From the NCBI RefSeq assembly GCF_030450055.1, contig NZ_CP118480.1:3037501-3101500 (forward strand): a DNA stretch of 64,000 bases, read 5' to 3'. The position numbers and the translations under genes were made by a program. The notes below the pieces were generated by a model, which did not search any database, was not told the DNA's origin, and saw only the letters and a list, made by a program, of their open reading frames with translations. This document shows positions 44,495-55,058 of this stretch, one piece after another; position 1 is the first letter of the stretch, and the number at the start of each line of letters is the position of its first letter. The DNA is from Gallaecimonas kandeliae (GTDB lineage: Bacteria > Pseudomonadota > Gammaproteobacteria > Enterobacterales > Gallaecimonadaceae).

Positions 44495-46840
44495 TTACTT
44501 CTTCTTACGGGATTTGCCACCCTTGGGGTGGGACTTCTTCTTGCCGCCTTTGCCGGAAAAACCTTCGGCCAGCACCTTGGCGGCGTCCTTCTTGTCGCCT
44601 TTCTTGACCAGCTTGCCGCTCTTGAGGCCTTCACGGACCGAAGGCTTCTTGCTGCGCCCTTCGCTGCCCAGCACCAGATCAATCTTGCGCGAATCCAGGT
44701 TCACCGCAGCGACCCGCACTTCGATACGGTCGCCCAGACGATAGCGCTTGCCGCTACGCTCGCCGATCAGGGCCTGGTGGGCCGGATCGAAGTGGTAGTA
44801 GTCGTTTTCCAGGCTGGTGACGTGCAGCAGGCCTTCGATCAGCAGATCGTCCAAACGCACGAAGAGGCCGAAGCTGGTGGCGGAGGAGATGACACCGGTG
44901 AAAACATCCCCCACATGGTCCTGCATGTATTCGCACTTGAGCCAATCCGACACTTCGCGGGTGGCGTCGTCGGCACGGCGCTCTGTCATGGAGCAATGCT
45001 CGCCCATGGCGTCCATCTTCTCTTCCGAGTAGATGAAGCCCCCTTCGGCGGTGACATCTTCCTCGGCCTGCTTGGCCAGCACGGCCTTGATGGCGCGGTG
45101 CAGGATGAGATCCGGGTAGCGGCGAATAGGCGAGGTGAAGTGGGAGTACGCCTGCAGCGCCAGGCCGAAGTGGCCACGGCAGTCAGATTCGTACACCGCC
45201 TGCTTCATGGAGCGCAGCATCATGGTCTGGATAAGCTCGGCGTCGGGCCTCTCACCCAGCTTGTCCAGCAGGCGGGTGAAGTCCTTGGGCTCAGGTTCCA
45301 GGCCGCCCCCCATACTCAGGCCCAGCTCGTTCAGGAACTGATGGAAGTTGGAGATCTTTTCTTCGTCCGGCAGGTCGTGGACCCGGTAAAGGCAAGGCAC
45401 CTTGTGTTTCTGTACGAACTTGGCCGAGGCGACGTTGGCGAGGATCATGCACTCTTCGATGATCATGTGAGCCGTGACCCTGTGCAGGGGCACTACCTTT
45501 TCGATCTTGCGCTCTTCGTTGAAGAGGAACTTGGTTTCCTCTGTCTCGAACTCGATGGCACCGCGCTCGCGGCGGCTGTCCTTGAGGGCACCATAGAGGC
45601 GGTGCAACTCCTCGATGTGGGGCAGCACGGCGCTGTACTGCTCGCGCAAGCTTTCGTCGCCGTCCAGCATGGCCTGCACCTTGTTGTAGGTCAGGCGCGC
45701 CTTGGAGTGCATCACCGCCGGGTAGAACTTGTAACCGGACAGGTTGCCCTTCTCCGAGACCGTCATCTCGCACACCATGCAGAGGCGGTCCACTTCGGGG
45801 TTCAGAGAGCAGAGGCCGTTGGACAGCACCTCGGGCAGCATGGGGATGACCTGGGAAGGGAAATACACCGAGTTGCCGCGGTTGTAACCTTCCTTGTCCA
45901 GGGCCGTGCCCAGGCGCACATAATGGGAGACGTCGGCAATGGCGACCCAAAGGCGCCAGCCGCCGCCCTTCTTGGCCTCGGCATAGACGGCGTCGTCGAA
46001 GTCCCGCGCGTCCTCACCGTCTATGGTGACCAGGGGCAAGTCACGCAGGTCCACCCGGCCGGCCTTGTCAGCTTCCAACACTTCTTCGCTCAGGCCTGCG
46101 ATCTCGGCCTTCACTTCCTCTGGCCAGCTGTGGGGCAGGTCGTGGTTGCGCAGGGCAATCTCGATCTCCATGCCCGGCGCCATGTGCTCACCGAGGATCT
46201 CCACCACTTTACCGACCGGGCTGAAGCGGGTGCTGGGGCGCTGAGTCAGCTCCAATACCACCACTTGGCCGGCACGAGCACCACCTCGGGCGTCATCGGG
46301 AATGAGGATGTCCTGGGCAATACGGCGGTCGTCCGGCACCACATAGCCGATGCCGTCGTCACGGAAATATCGGCCCACCAGTTGCGAAGAGCGGGGTTCC
46401 AGCACCCGTACTATGCGCCCTTCCAGGCGGCCACGGCGGTCGGTCTTGATGGCCTGGGCCAGCACCAGATCGCCGCTGAAGGCCTTGTACATCTCGGTTT
46501 GGGAAAGGTAGAGATCCTCGCCGCCATCCACCTTGACGAAGCCGAAGCCGTCCGGGTGGCCCTGCACCCGGCCCTTGATGAGGTCCATGCGCTCGGCCAG
46601 GGCGTAGGCCTTCTGGCGGGTGAAGACCAGCTGGCCATCCCGCTCCATGGCGCGCAGGCGGCGACGCAGGCCTTCCTGCTGATCCTCGTCGTCCAGATGC
46701 AGATGCTTGATCAGCGCCCTCAGGCTCTGGGGGGTACCCAGTTGGCGCATTTCGTCGAGTATGGCTTCCCGGCTGGGAATGGGGTTTTCGTAGCGCTCTG
46801 CCTCTCGTTCGGCAAAGGGATCCTTGATGGGGTCGCGCAT
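44495..46840 (-). CDS. rnr: Ribonuclease R
   Basis: Processive 3'-5' exoribonuclease that degrades structured RNA and takes part in trans-translation. 781 residues from ATG 46840. An in-frame ATG at 46870 coincides with the -10 box and is rejected. Layout: N-terminal helix-turn-helix ([34 protein letters not shown]), two cold-shock domains, the RNB domain ([21 protein letters not shown] with the metal-binding aspartates), an S1 domain and a basic tail rich in Lys and Gly ([12 protein letters not shown], then KSRKKK). The tail may be regulated by acetylation as in E. coli. Confidence 0.97.
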   Translation of the reverse strand: MRDPIKDPFAEREAERYENPIPSREAILDEMRQLGTPQSLRALIKHLHLDDEDQQEGLRRRLRAMERDGQLVFTRQKAYALAERMDLIKGRVQGHPDGFGFVKVDGGEDLYLSQTEMYKAFSGDLVLAQAIKTDRRGRLEGRIVRVLEPRSSQLVGRYFRDDGIGYVVPDDRRIAQDILIPDDARGGARAGQVVVLELTQRPSTRFSPVGKVVEILGEHMAPGMEIEIALRNHDLPHSWPEEVKAEIAGLSEEVLEADKAGRVDLRDLPLVTIDGEDARDFDDAVYAEAKKGGGWRLWVAIADVSHYVRLGTALDKEGYNRGNSVYFPSQVIPMLPEVLSNGLCSLNPEVDRLCMVCEMTVSEKGNLSGYKFYPAVMHSKARLTYNKVQAMLDGDESLREQYSAVLPHIEELHRLYGALKDSRRERGAIEFETEETKFLFNEERKIEKVVPLHRVTAHMIIEECMILANVASAKFVQKHKVPCLYRVHDLPDEEKISNFHQFLNELGLSMGGGLEPEPKDFTRLLDKLGERPDAELIQTMMLRSMKQAVYESDCRGHFGLALQAYSHFTSPIRRYPDLILHRAIKAVLAKQAEEDVTAEGGFIYSEEKMDAMGEHCSMTERRADDATREVSDWLKCEYMQDHVGDVFTGVISSATSFGLFVRLDDLLIEGLLHVTSLENDYYHFDPAHQALIGERSGKRYRLGDRIEVRVAAVNLDSRKIDLVLGSEGRSKKPSVREGLKSGKLVKKGDKKDAAKVLAEGFSGKGGKKKSHPKGGKSRKKK

Positions 46841-46868
46841 GGCGTTCTCACTGTCTGAGTTTGGGACC

Positions 46869-46874
46869 ATTATA
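46869..46874 (-). promoter_or_regulatory. -10 element of rnr
   Basis: Perfect TATAAT on the minus strand, 28 bp before the rnr start codon. A -35 is not obvious. It defines the start of rnr as the downstream ATG. Confidence 0.6.
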
Positions 46875-46952
46875 CGCAGGGCAACCGGCGGGCACAGTGC
46901 TTCTGTGCCGGCTTTGCCCCTTAATGGTAAGAAAAATGGCGGGTTTTGGCGC

Positions 46953-47579
46953 TCAGCGCTCGGAAATGCGGGCCACGACAGAAGGAGGCAGCTGTTTTTC
47001 CAGGCGGGCGATGAGTCTCTGGGCCTGGCGCCACTGGTCGCGGTTGGGAATGACTGCGTTTTTCAGTTCTTCGAGGGCCTGCTCCCTGTCTTCTGGCACC
47101 CCATAACCTTTGCTGGCCAGATCGGCAAAGCGCAGCGTGGCCTTGAGGTAATGGGCTTTATTCGCCATGCGCAGCAGCACCATGGCCCTGTGCATGTCGA
47201 TCTGCACCCACTTGCCGGTGGCGTAGTAACGGCCCAATTGCTCCAGGGCCTCGGGCAGCCCTTGGTCGGCAGCCTTTTCCATGTAGCTGATGCCGAGGGT
47301 GACGTTGGTGGGTACGCATACGCCATAGGCAAGCATGTCGCCCCAGAGGTATTGATAGGCCGGCACCTTGGCCACTTCGGCCCGCGCTTCTATGTCCTGC
47401 ACCAGCTGGCAGTCATCGTCCAACACCCGGCGCAGGTGCTTGTTGACGGCGATAAGGGACAGCAACTCGTCCTGGCTATAAACCTGGACGGGTTTAACGG
47501 CCTGTTCCTTGGGCGCTGTTTCTTCGGCGGCCAACAGGGAGCCACTGAAAGCTAGGAGCAAAACAAGACTGCGCAACAT
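46953..47579 (-). CDS. motX: Sodium-driven flagellar motor protein MotX
   Basis: 208 residues with signal peptide [17 protein letters not shown]. The segment [20 protein letters not shown], then [34 protein letters not shown], is the MotX signature; the rest consists of Sel1/TPR-like repeats ([27 protein letters not shown]). In Vibrio, MotX is part of the T-ring that anchors the PomAB stators of the polar flagellum. No other flagellar gene is in the window, as also observed in Vibrio, where motX stands apart from the flagellar clusters. Confidence 0.88.
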   Translation of the reverse strand: MLRSLVLLLAFSGSLLAAEETAPKEQAVKPVQVYSQDELLSLIAVNKHLRRVLDDDCQLVQDIEARAEVAKVPAYQYLWGDMLAYGVCVPTNVTLGISYMEKAADQGLPEALEQLGRYYATGKWVQIDMHRAMVLLRMANKAHYLKATLRFADLASKGYGVPEDREQALEELKNAVIPNRDQWRQAQRLIARLEKQLPPSVVARISER

Positions 47580-47626
47580 GGGTACCTCCTCGCTACTTAT
47601 CGGCGAAACCAGCTCCCCCTTTAACG

Positions 47627-47653
47627 AAAAAGCCGCCTCAGGGGGCGGCTTTT
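47627..47653 (-). terminator. Terminator after purA
   Basis: On the minus strand AAAAGCCGCC pairs with GGCGGCTTTTT, with a T-tract, just after the purA stop codon. The motX start lies about 50 bp further on. Confidence 0.85.
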
Positions 47654-47664
47654 CAGTTCAGCAC

Positions 47665-48993
<1,329 letters not shown>

Positions 48994-49023
48994 CTACCAG
49001 AAAAGATTATCGGGGTTTAAGGC

Positions 49024-49212
49024 CTAATGTTTGACCAGCCAGGCTAGTAGCCCACCCAGTACCAGCATGGCGATGCCTATTTGCCTGATTGTCGAGGATT
49101 TTTGCCTCGACAATTCGGCCATCAGCAGCCGCCATTTACGCGGCATCAGGGCCGGCCCCAGGCCTTCGAGGACCAGCCACAACGCCAGCAGTTGCCAGAA
49201 GATACTGCTCAT
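49024..49212 (-). CDS. yjeT: DUF2065 small membrane protein (YjeT-like)
   Basis: 62 residues with two hydrophobic helices (IFWQLLALWLVLEGLGPALMP and IGIAMLVLGGLLAWLV), separated by the basic stretch RKWRLLMAELSRQKSSTIRQ. Matches the DUF2065/YjeT family found next to hflC and purA in gammaproteobacteria. Function unknown. The ATG overlaps the end of the aminotransferase-like gene by 4 bp. Confidence 0.88.
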   Translation of the reverse strand: MSSIFWQLLALWLVLEGLGPALMPRKWRLLMAELSRQKSSTIRQIGIAMLVLGGLLAWLVKH

Positions 49213-50369
49213 AGCTCCTTGAGCGCCGAGAGGTCGATGTCCGCCACCTCATGGTAAGGAGCGAAACCGAAACGCAGGCGATTGCCGCGGTAATCGGTAT
49301 GGATGCCGTGGCTGGCGAGGAAGTCCGCCAGGCGCCCAGTGGCCTCGCCGTCCGCCAGCTCGAAAGTCAGGAAATGGCCGTGATGGCTGAGATCCTGGGC
49401 CTGGAGTTGGCCGCGGTGAAGCAGGGGGGAACCTATCTCGTCCAGCTGCGCCAGGAAGGCCTGCTGCAGCTGCTGCACGTGGCCATGAATCGCCTCGACG
49501 CTGATGCCGTCCCGTTGCCACCAGTCCAGTACCGCCAGCAGCCGGTAGAGGGCGGAGAGATCCATGGTGGCGCCGGCAAAGCGCAGGCCGTCCTCGGCAT
49601 AGGCCACCTGGTTGCTGCGGGCGCTGTGCAGGGCGCCGAACTCGGCGTACCAGCCGGTATTGACGGGCCTGAGCTCACAACCCTTGGGCACCGCCATAAA
49701 GCAGCAGCCTTCGCCGCCCTGGGCGTACTTGTAGCTGCCGGCGAGGTAAAAGGCCCGCCCGGCGATGTCGCTGATATCCGTAGGCAGGGCGCAGAAGCCG
49801 TGGTAACCGTCCACCGCCACCAGGGTATCGGCATCCGGCACCGCATCCACCAGGGCCTTGAGGTCACGCACTGCGAAGCCCGAGTTGAAGAAAACCTGGC
49901 TGAAGAACACCAGATCCCAACCGCCCTTGGCGGCTTCAGAGGCGAAGCGCTGTTCGAAATCGGTAAAGGGCTGGGTAGGCACCCGCACCACTTCGGCCAG
50001 GCCGCCCTCTTCCAGGCGCAAGCATTGGCGGCTGAAGGAATGGAATTCGCTGTCGGTGGTGAGGATGCGCCACTTACGGCTGCTCGGCAGGCAGGACAGC
50101 AGCCGCACCACGAACTCGTGGGTGTTGGGCGCGAAAGCGAGTTGCGCGGCATCCGGCAGCTTTAGGATGTGGGCGATATGGGCCTGGACGGCGGGTACCT
50201 TCTCACGGAAGAAGTAACCCCATTTATCGTCCACATAGCGGGCTGTGTCGTCCCAATAGGCCAACTGGGCCTCGCGGGTCACGTCGGGCCAGTAATGATG
50301 GCTGTGGCAGGCGTAGTGCTGCTGGCCCTGGTGTTGGGCCAGGAAGCGGCTGTAGTGTTGCTTGAGCAT
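49209..50369 (-). CDS. Class V aminotransferase-fold PLP enzyme (kynureninase-like)
   Basis: 386 residues. PLP contacts are visible: NTHEF (residues 82-86), FFSQVFFNSGF, the PLP-ring aspartate in VDGYHGFCALP (D187, H190) and the Schiff-base lysine in GSYKYAQGGEG (K214). This is the fold of kynureninase and cysteine desulfurase-like class V enzymes; overall shape resembles kynureninase best, but no kyn gene is nearby and substrate specificity cannot be assigned. It sits between hflC and DUF2065, where E. coli has no gene, has GGGGGA before its ATG and is separated from hflC by a strong terminator, so it starts a new unit with the DUF2065 gene. Confidence 0.8.
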   Translation of the reverse strand: MLKQHYSRFLAQHQGQQHYACHSHHYWPDVTREAQLAYWDDTARYVDDKWGYFFREKVPAVQAHIAHILKLPDAAQLAFAPNTHEFVVRLLSCLPSSRKWRILTTDSEFHSFSRQCLRLEEGGLAEVVRVPTQPFTDFEQRFASEAAKGGWDLVFFSQVFFNSGFAVRDLKALVDAVPDADTLVAVDGYHGFCALPTDISDIAGRAFYLAGSYKYAQGGEGCCFMAVPKGCELRPVNTGWYAEFGALHSARSNQVAYAEDGLRFAGATMDLSALYRLLAVLDWWQRDGISVEAIHGHVQQLQQAFLAQLDEIGSPLLHRGQLQAQDLSHHGHFLTFELADGEATGRLADFLASHGIHTDYRGNRLRFGFAPYHEVADIDLSALKEL

Positions 50370-50379
50370 GGCTCCCCCA

Positions 50380-50404
50380 AAGAAAAGCCCGGCGAACCGG
50401 GCTT
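50380..50404 (-). terminator. Terminator of the hfq-hflX-hflK-hflC unit
   Basis: On the minus strand AAGCCCGG-TTCG-CCGGGCTT followed by TTCTTT, directly after the hflC stop codon. Confidence 0.9.
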
Positions 50405-50408
50405 ATTG

Positions 50409-51293
50409 TTATTTTTTCTTCTCCGGTCCTTTCATGTAACGGAAGAAGTCGGAATCGGGCTTGAGCACCATGACGTCTTCCTTACTGGCGAAGCTCTTCT
50501 TATAGGCTTCCAGGCTGCGGATGAAGCTGAAGAATTCCGGATCTTGGCTATAGGCCTTGGCGTAGATGTCGGCGGCAGTGGCGTCGCCCTCGCCGCGCAG
50601 GGTACGGCCATCGCGTTCTGCCTGGGCCAGTATCACTGTCACCTTGGCGTCGATGTCAGCGCGGATCACCTCGGCCTTCTCCTTGCCTTCAGAGCGGTGC
50701 TTCTTGGCCACGGCGTTACGCTCGGCCCGCATCCGGTTGAAGATGGAGTTGGAGATCTCGGTGGGCAGGTTGATCTGCTTGACCCGCACATCTATGACGT
50801 CGATGCCGAGCTCCTTGGCGCTTTCCTTAACCTGTTTGAGGGCATCGGCCATCACTTCGGAGCGCTCACCGGAGACGATGTCGGTGATGGTGCGGGTACC
50901 GAACTCGCTGCGCAGGCCGTTGTTGATCTTGCGCTTCAAGAGGTTCTCGGCGTTGGCGATGTTACCTCGGCTGGTGGAGTCGTAGAACTTGCCGAAATCG
51001 GCAATGCGCCACTTCACGTAGGAGTCGACGATAAGGTCCTTCTTCTCGGAGGTGACGAAGCGGTCCTGCTCCCCTTCCAGGCTCTGCAGGCGGGCATCCA
51101 GCAGCCGGACCCCATCGATGACCGGCACCTTGAAGTGCAGGCCTGGGGTGAAGACCACCGGCTTACCCTCGGCGTCGGTCACGACGCGCTGGAAGCGCAG
51201 CAGCAGGCCACGTTGGCCTTCGGAGACCACGAACAGGGAGCTGTAGGCAAGGAGGGCGCCCAGCAGGGCCACTATGACGGTGAAACGTTTCAT
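50409..51293 (-). CDS. hflC: FtsH regulator HflC
   Basis: 294-residue SPFH/band 7 protein with one N-terminal transmembrane helix (MKRFTVIVALLGALLAYSSLFVVS) and periplasmic SPFH domain (GLLLRFQRVVTD, VDSYVKWRIADFGKFYDST, and YKKSFASKEDVMVLKPDSDFFRYMKG). With HflK it forms the large cage around the FtsH protease in the inner membrane. It follows hflK by 2 bp. Confidence 0.97.
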   Translation of the reverse strand: MKRFTVIVALLGALLAYSSLFVVSEGQRGLLLRFQRVVTDAEGKPVVFTPGLHFKVPVIDGVRLLDARLQSLEGEQDRFVTSEKKDLIVDSYVKWRIADFGKFYDSTSRGNIANAENLLKRKINNGLRSEFGTRTITDIVSGERSEVMADALKQVKESAKELGIDVIDVRVKQINLPTEISNSIFNRMRAERNAVAKKHRSEGKEKAEVIRADIDAKVTVILAQAERDGRTLRGEGDATAADIYAKAYSQDPEFFSFIRSLEAYKKSFASKEDVMVLKPDSDFFRYMKGPEKKK

Positions 51294-51295
51294 AC

Positions 51296-52441
51296 TCAGT
51301 TCCTCCCCGTACGGCCGGCATTACGATTGACGGCACGGGGGTCTGTGCTGTCGTCATGGTTCAGGCTGGTCTTGCCCTGATTCTTCTGGATCCGCTGCAA
51401 CTCGTCGCCCTGGTCGGCGCCGGCGGCGCCTTTCTGGTGCTCGAGGATCTTGTCCAGTGGCAGGTACAGCATGTTGTTGGCGTCGCTGTCCACCAGGATC
51501 TTGGAGCTCTTGCCCAGCACCTGCTCCATGGTCTCGATGTAGAGACGGTTGCGGGTGACCTCGGGGTTGGCCTTGTATTCGGGGAGCAGCTTGTTGAAGC
51601 GGGCGACTTCACCCTGGGCCTTGAGCACCACCTGCTGTTTGTAGGCTTCGGCTTCCTGGCCGATGCGGATGGCCTTGCCGCGGGCTATGGGCTCCACTTC
51701 GGAGGCATAGGCCTGGGCTTCACGGATGTAGCGCTGCTCGTCTTCCTTGGCGGCGATGGCGTCGTCGAAAGCGGCTTTGACTTCATCAGGGGCGCGGGCG
51801 GACAGGAAGTTCACGTCCTCGATACGGATCCCCAGGTGGTACTGGGCTATGGTCTTCTCGATGAGATCCCAGGTATCGCGGCGCACCTGCTCACGGCCGG
51901 TGGTGAGGATGTCGTCCATGGTGTTATGGCCCACCACGTAACGCAGCGAGGCATCCACCGCCTGGCTCAGGGAGTCCACGGCGTCGGTGACATTGAAGAG
52001 GTAGTGCTGAGGCTCAGTGACCTTGTACTGCACCTCGATCTCCACCCTGACCACGTTCTCGTCCTTGGTCAGCATGAAGCCGGAGGACGGGATGGAACGG
52101 ACGGTGCGGGTGTCGACGGGGTAGACGCGGTCGATGAAGGTGGGTTTCCAGTGCAGGCCTGAGGGCACCGTCTCGCTGTATTGGCCGAAATGCAACACCA
52201 CGCCCTGCTCGGCGTTCTTGATGGTGTAGAAGCCGGAGAGGCCCCAGACGGCGGCGATCAATACCAGGATCAGCAGGAAACCTGCCCAGGAGAAGCCGCT
52301 GTTGCCGCCGCCGAAGACGCCGCCCATACGGGAGCCGAGCTTCTTCATCATCTCGTCGAAGTCCGGCGGCCCCTGGTCTTTACCACTGGGCTTGCCCCAG
52401 GGATCCTTATCCTTGTTGTTGCCCGGCTCATTCCAAGCCAT
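51296..52441 (-). CDS. hflK: FtsH regulator HflK
   Basis: 381 residues. A glycine- and asparagine-rich cytoplasmic N-terminus (MAWNEPGNNKDKDPWGKPSG) precedes the transmembrane helix (FLLILVLIAAVWGLSGFY) and an SPFH domain (VVLHFGQYSETVPSGLHWKP, DILTTGREQVRRDTWDLIEK). Partner of HflC. The order hflX-hflK-hflC is conserved from E. coli. Confidence 0.97.
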   Translation of the reverse strand: MAWNEPGNNKDKDPWGKPSGKDQGPPDFDEMMKKLGSRMGGVFGGGNSGFSWAGFLLILVLIAAVWGLSGFYTIKNAEQGVVLHFGQYSETVPSGLHWKPTFIDRVYPVDTRTVRSIPSSGFMLTKDENVVRVEIEVQYKVTEPQHYLFNVTDAVDSLSQAVDASLRYVVGHNTMDDILTTGREQVRRDTWDLIEKTIAQYHLGIRIEDVNFLSARAPDEVKAAFDDAIAAKEDEQRYIREAQAYASEVEPIARGKAIRIGQEAEAYKQQVVLKAQGEVARFNKLLPEYKANPEVTRNRLYIETMEQVLGKSSKILVDSDANNMLYLPLDKILEHQKGAAGADQGDELQRIQKNQGKTSLNHDDSTDPRAVNRNAGRTGRN

Positions 52442-52462
52442 TGTCTTCTCCCAACGATTTCT

Positions 52463-53773
52463 CTAGTGAATCACTTTATCAGCAGGGTCTGGGACGATAA
52501 AGCGCCTTGGCCCGTCCATTCCCTGCTTGTTGAGGCGCTGCCAGTCGATATCCGGCATCCGCACCGAGACCAGCCAATTGCCTTCTTCGTCTATGGATTC
52601 CGCCGTCACCGCCTGCAGGGCGAAGAGATCGGCCCGCAATTTGCCCTGGGTAGGGGGCAGCTGCAAGGTGCCGGCGAAGATGTCCTGGGCCACCAGTTCG
52701 CTGAGCGCCTGGTGCAGCAGTTCCAGCCCCTGGCGCTTCTGCGCCGACAGCCAGACGGCAACAGGTTTGCCGTCGTCGCCCCTGTCGATGCGGGGGGCCA
52801 CGTCGTCCAGCTTGTCCAGTTTGTTGTAGACCATCAGCACCGGCACTTCGTCGGCCTCTATTTCCTTGAGCACCGAGTTGACCGAGCGGATGTTGTCCGC
52901 CGAGCGTTCGTCGGCGGCGTCCACCACGTGCAGCAGCAGGCTGGCCTCGCGGGTCTCTTCCAAGGTCGCCTTGAAGGACGCCACCAGGTCGTGGGGCAGG
53001 TGGCGGATGAAACCGACGGTGTCGGCCAGCACCACAGGGCCCACGTCCGCCAGCTGCACCCTGCGCAGTGTCGGATCCAGGGTGGCGAACAGCTGGTCGG
53101 CGGCGTAGACCTCGGCGCTGGTCAGGGCGTTGAAGAGGGTCGACTTGCCGGCGTTGGTATACCCCACCAAAGACAGGGTGGGCACCTCGCGGCGGCTGCG
53201 GGCACGGCGGCCCTGGCCACGCTGCTTCTCCACCTTTTCCAGGCGCTTCTGGATATGGTCGATGCGGTCGCGCAGCAGGCGGCGGTCGGTTTCCAACTGG
53301 GTTTCACCTGGGCCGCGCAGGCCGATGCCGCCCTTCTGGCGTTCCAGGTGGGTCCACCCCCGCACCAGGCGGGTGGATAAATGCTTGAGCTGGGCCAGCT
53401 CGACCTGGAGCTTGCCTTCGTGGGTGCGGGCCCGCTGTGCAAAAATGTCCAGGATCAGGGTGGTCCTGTCCAAAACACGACATTCGAAGAGCCGCTCGAG
53501 GTTACGCTCCTGGGCAGGGCTCAGGGCATGGTTGAAGATCACCACCTCGGCGCCAAGGGCGCGCACCGCCTCGGCCACTTCTTCGGCCTTACCGGTACCT
53601 ATGTAGTATTTGGGATGGGGGGCTGCGCGACGGGTGGTGACCACGGCCAGCGTGGTGACACCGGCCGAGTCAGCGAGCATTTTCAGCTCGTCCAGGTCTT
53701 CCCGGTCTGACTCGGCGGTAAAATCCACGTGAACAAGGACAGCCTGTTCGCCTGCTTCATAACGGTCAAACAA
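52463..53773 (-). CDS. hflX: Ribosome-splitting GTPase HflX
   Basis: 436 residues, TTG start at 53773 with GAGG ten bases upstream; the N-terminus MFDRYEAGEQAVLVHVDFT matches E. coli HflX. The N-terminal HflX domain has PHPKYYIGTGKAEEV and NHALSPAQERNLER, followed by GGIGLRGPGETQLETDRR. The G domain has GYTNAGKSTLFNAL (G1), ADTVGFIRHLPHDLV (G3) and NKLDKLD (G4). Acts in the heat-stress rescue of stalled ribosomes. 22 bp after hfq. Confidence 0.97.
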   Translation of the reverse strand: MFDRYEAGEQAVLVHVDFTAESDREDLDELKMLADSAGVTTLAVVTTRRAAPHPKYYIGTGKAEEVAEAVRALGAEVVIFNHALSPAQERNLERLFECRVLDRTTLILDIFAQRARTHEGKLQVELAQLKHLSTRLVRGWTHLERQKGGIGLRGPGETQLETDRRLLRDRIDHIQKRLEKVEKQRGQGRRARSRREVPTLSLVGYTNAGKSTLFNALTSAEVYAADQLFATLDPTLRRVQLADVGPVVLADTVGFIRHLPHDLVASFKATLEETREASLLLHVVDAADERSADNIRSVNSVLKEIEADEVPVLMVYNKLDKLDDVAPRIDRGDDGKPVAVWLSAQKRQGLELLHQALSELVAQDIFAGTLQLPPTQGKLRADLFALQAVTAESIDEEGNWLVSVRMPDIDWQRLNKQGMDGPRRFIVPDPADKVIH

Positions 53774-53795
53774 GCGTTGACTACCTCACTGGGGA

Positions 53796-54056
53796 TTAGG
53801 CGTTCTCTTCAGCGCCACCGTTGTTGGTACCAGCGGCATATTGGTGCATGGACACGGGGCGTGCCGGCACCACTGTGGAGATCGCGTGCTTATAAACCAT
53901 CTGGCTAACGGTATTTTTGAGCAATACGACGAATTGATCGAAAGACTCGATCTGACCCTGCAACTTGATGCCGTTCACCAGGTAAATGGACACTGGTACG
54001 CGCTCCTTGCGCAGTGCGTTCAGGAAAGGATCCTGCAAAGATTGCCCCTTAGCCAT
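53796..54056 (-). CDS. hfq: RNA chaperone Hfq
   Basis: 86 residues: [66 protein letters not shown]. The Sm2 motif [11 protein letters not shown] and the distal-face residues are identical to E. coli. The C-terminal tail ([18 protein letters not shown]) is short and ends in acidic residues, as in other gammaproteobacteria. The hexamer mediates small RNA-mRNA pairing. Confidence 0.98.
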   Translation of the reverse strand: MAKGQSLQDPFLNALRKERVPVSIYLVNGIKLQGQIESFDQFVVLLKNTVSQMVYKHAISTVVPARPVSMHQYAAGTNNGGAEENA

Positions 54057-54134
54057 GTTGAAATTCCTTGTTGTGATTTAGATGTAGTTATTTCAAACGA
54101 TTAGACCGCAACAGCCACTAGTATGAACCATCAT

Positions 54135-55058
54135 TCAAGCGGGATCTAGTTCACAAAGAAGCCGTGCCAGGTTATCTGGAGCGCCGGTTTCAAGGCGCAA
54201 TAACGGCCACTTCCAGCCATTTAGCCATGTGCATTGGCGTTTTGCCAACTGCCCAGTAGCGATGATGGCTTTTTCCACCGCCTCATCGAGGCTGCATTCC
54301 CCGTCCAGAAAGGCCCAGAGCTGTCGATAGCCGACGCAGCGTACAGAAGGCAACTGGGCGTGTAAATCAGACCTTTGATGGAGACGTCTTACCTCGTCCA
54401 AGAAGCCTGCCGCCATCATCTGTTCGAAACGCAACCGGATGCGCTGGCGAAGCACAACGCGGTCTGCGGGCATGATAGCGGCCTGAACTGTCCTGTAGGT
54501 GAACGGCGCTCCTGGCTGACGGGTCAGTTCGGTGAGGCTTTGGCCCGTCAGGCGATACACCTCCAGGGCCCGGCTGAGGCGCTGGGGGTCGTTAACATGG
54601 ATGCGCGCTGCCGCTTCTGGGTCTATGCGCCCCAGCTCCTGGTGCAGCGCCTCCCAGCCCTTTTCGGCCGCTTCCCGCTCTATCTCCGCCCTCACGTTAG
54701 CATCGGCCTTGGGCAGGGGGGACAGCCCTTCGAGTAGCGCTTTGTAGTAGAGCATGGTCCCCCCCACCAGGACCGGCATCTTGCCCGCCGCCAGGGCCGT
54801 ATCGATAAGGGGCTGGACGTCGTCCACGAAGTCCGCCGCCGAATAGCTCTCGGCCGGGTCCAGGATGTCGATGAGGTGGTGCGGGTAGCGGGCCAGCTCG
54901 GGCTGGCTGGGCTTGGCCGTGCCTATGTCCATGCCTTTGTAGATAAGGGCAGAGTCGACGCTGATGAGCTCGCAGGGGCGGGCGTCATAGAGGGCCATGG
55001 CCAGGTCTGTCTTGCCGGAAGCGGTAGGCCCCATCAGCATCACTACGGGCAGGGTCAA
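54135..55058 (-). CDS. miaA: tRNA dimethylallyltransferase MiaA
   Basis: Adds the isopentenyl group to A37 of tRNAs that read UNN codons. 307 residues from TTG 55058, which has GGAG eight bases upstream and overlaps the mutL stop as TTGA. An ATG 39 codons further upstream lies deep inside mutL and gives sequence unlike MiaA. P-loop [31 protein letters not shown], and the tRNA-contact block [14 protein letters not shown] are intact. Confidence 0.95.
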   Translation of the reverse strand: MTLPVVMLMGPTASGKTDLAMALYDARPCELISVDSALIYKGMDIGTAKPSQPELARYPHHLIDILDPAESYSAADFVDDVQPLIDTALAAGKMPVLVGGTMLYYKALLEGLSPLPKADANVRAEIEREAAEKGWEALHQELGRIDPEAAARIHVNDPQRLSRALEVYRLTGQSLTELTRQPGAPFTYRTVQAAIMPADRVVLRQRIRLRFEQMMAAGFLDEVRRLHQRSDLHAQLPSVRCVGYRQLWAFLDGECSLDEAVEKAIIATGQLAKRQCTWLNGWKWPLLRLETGAPDNLARLLCELDPA

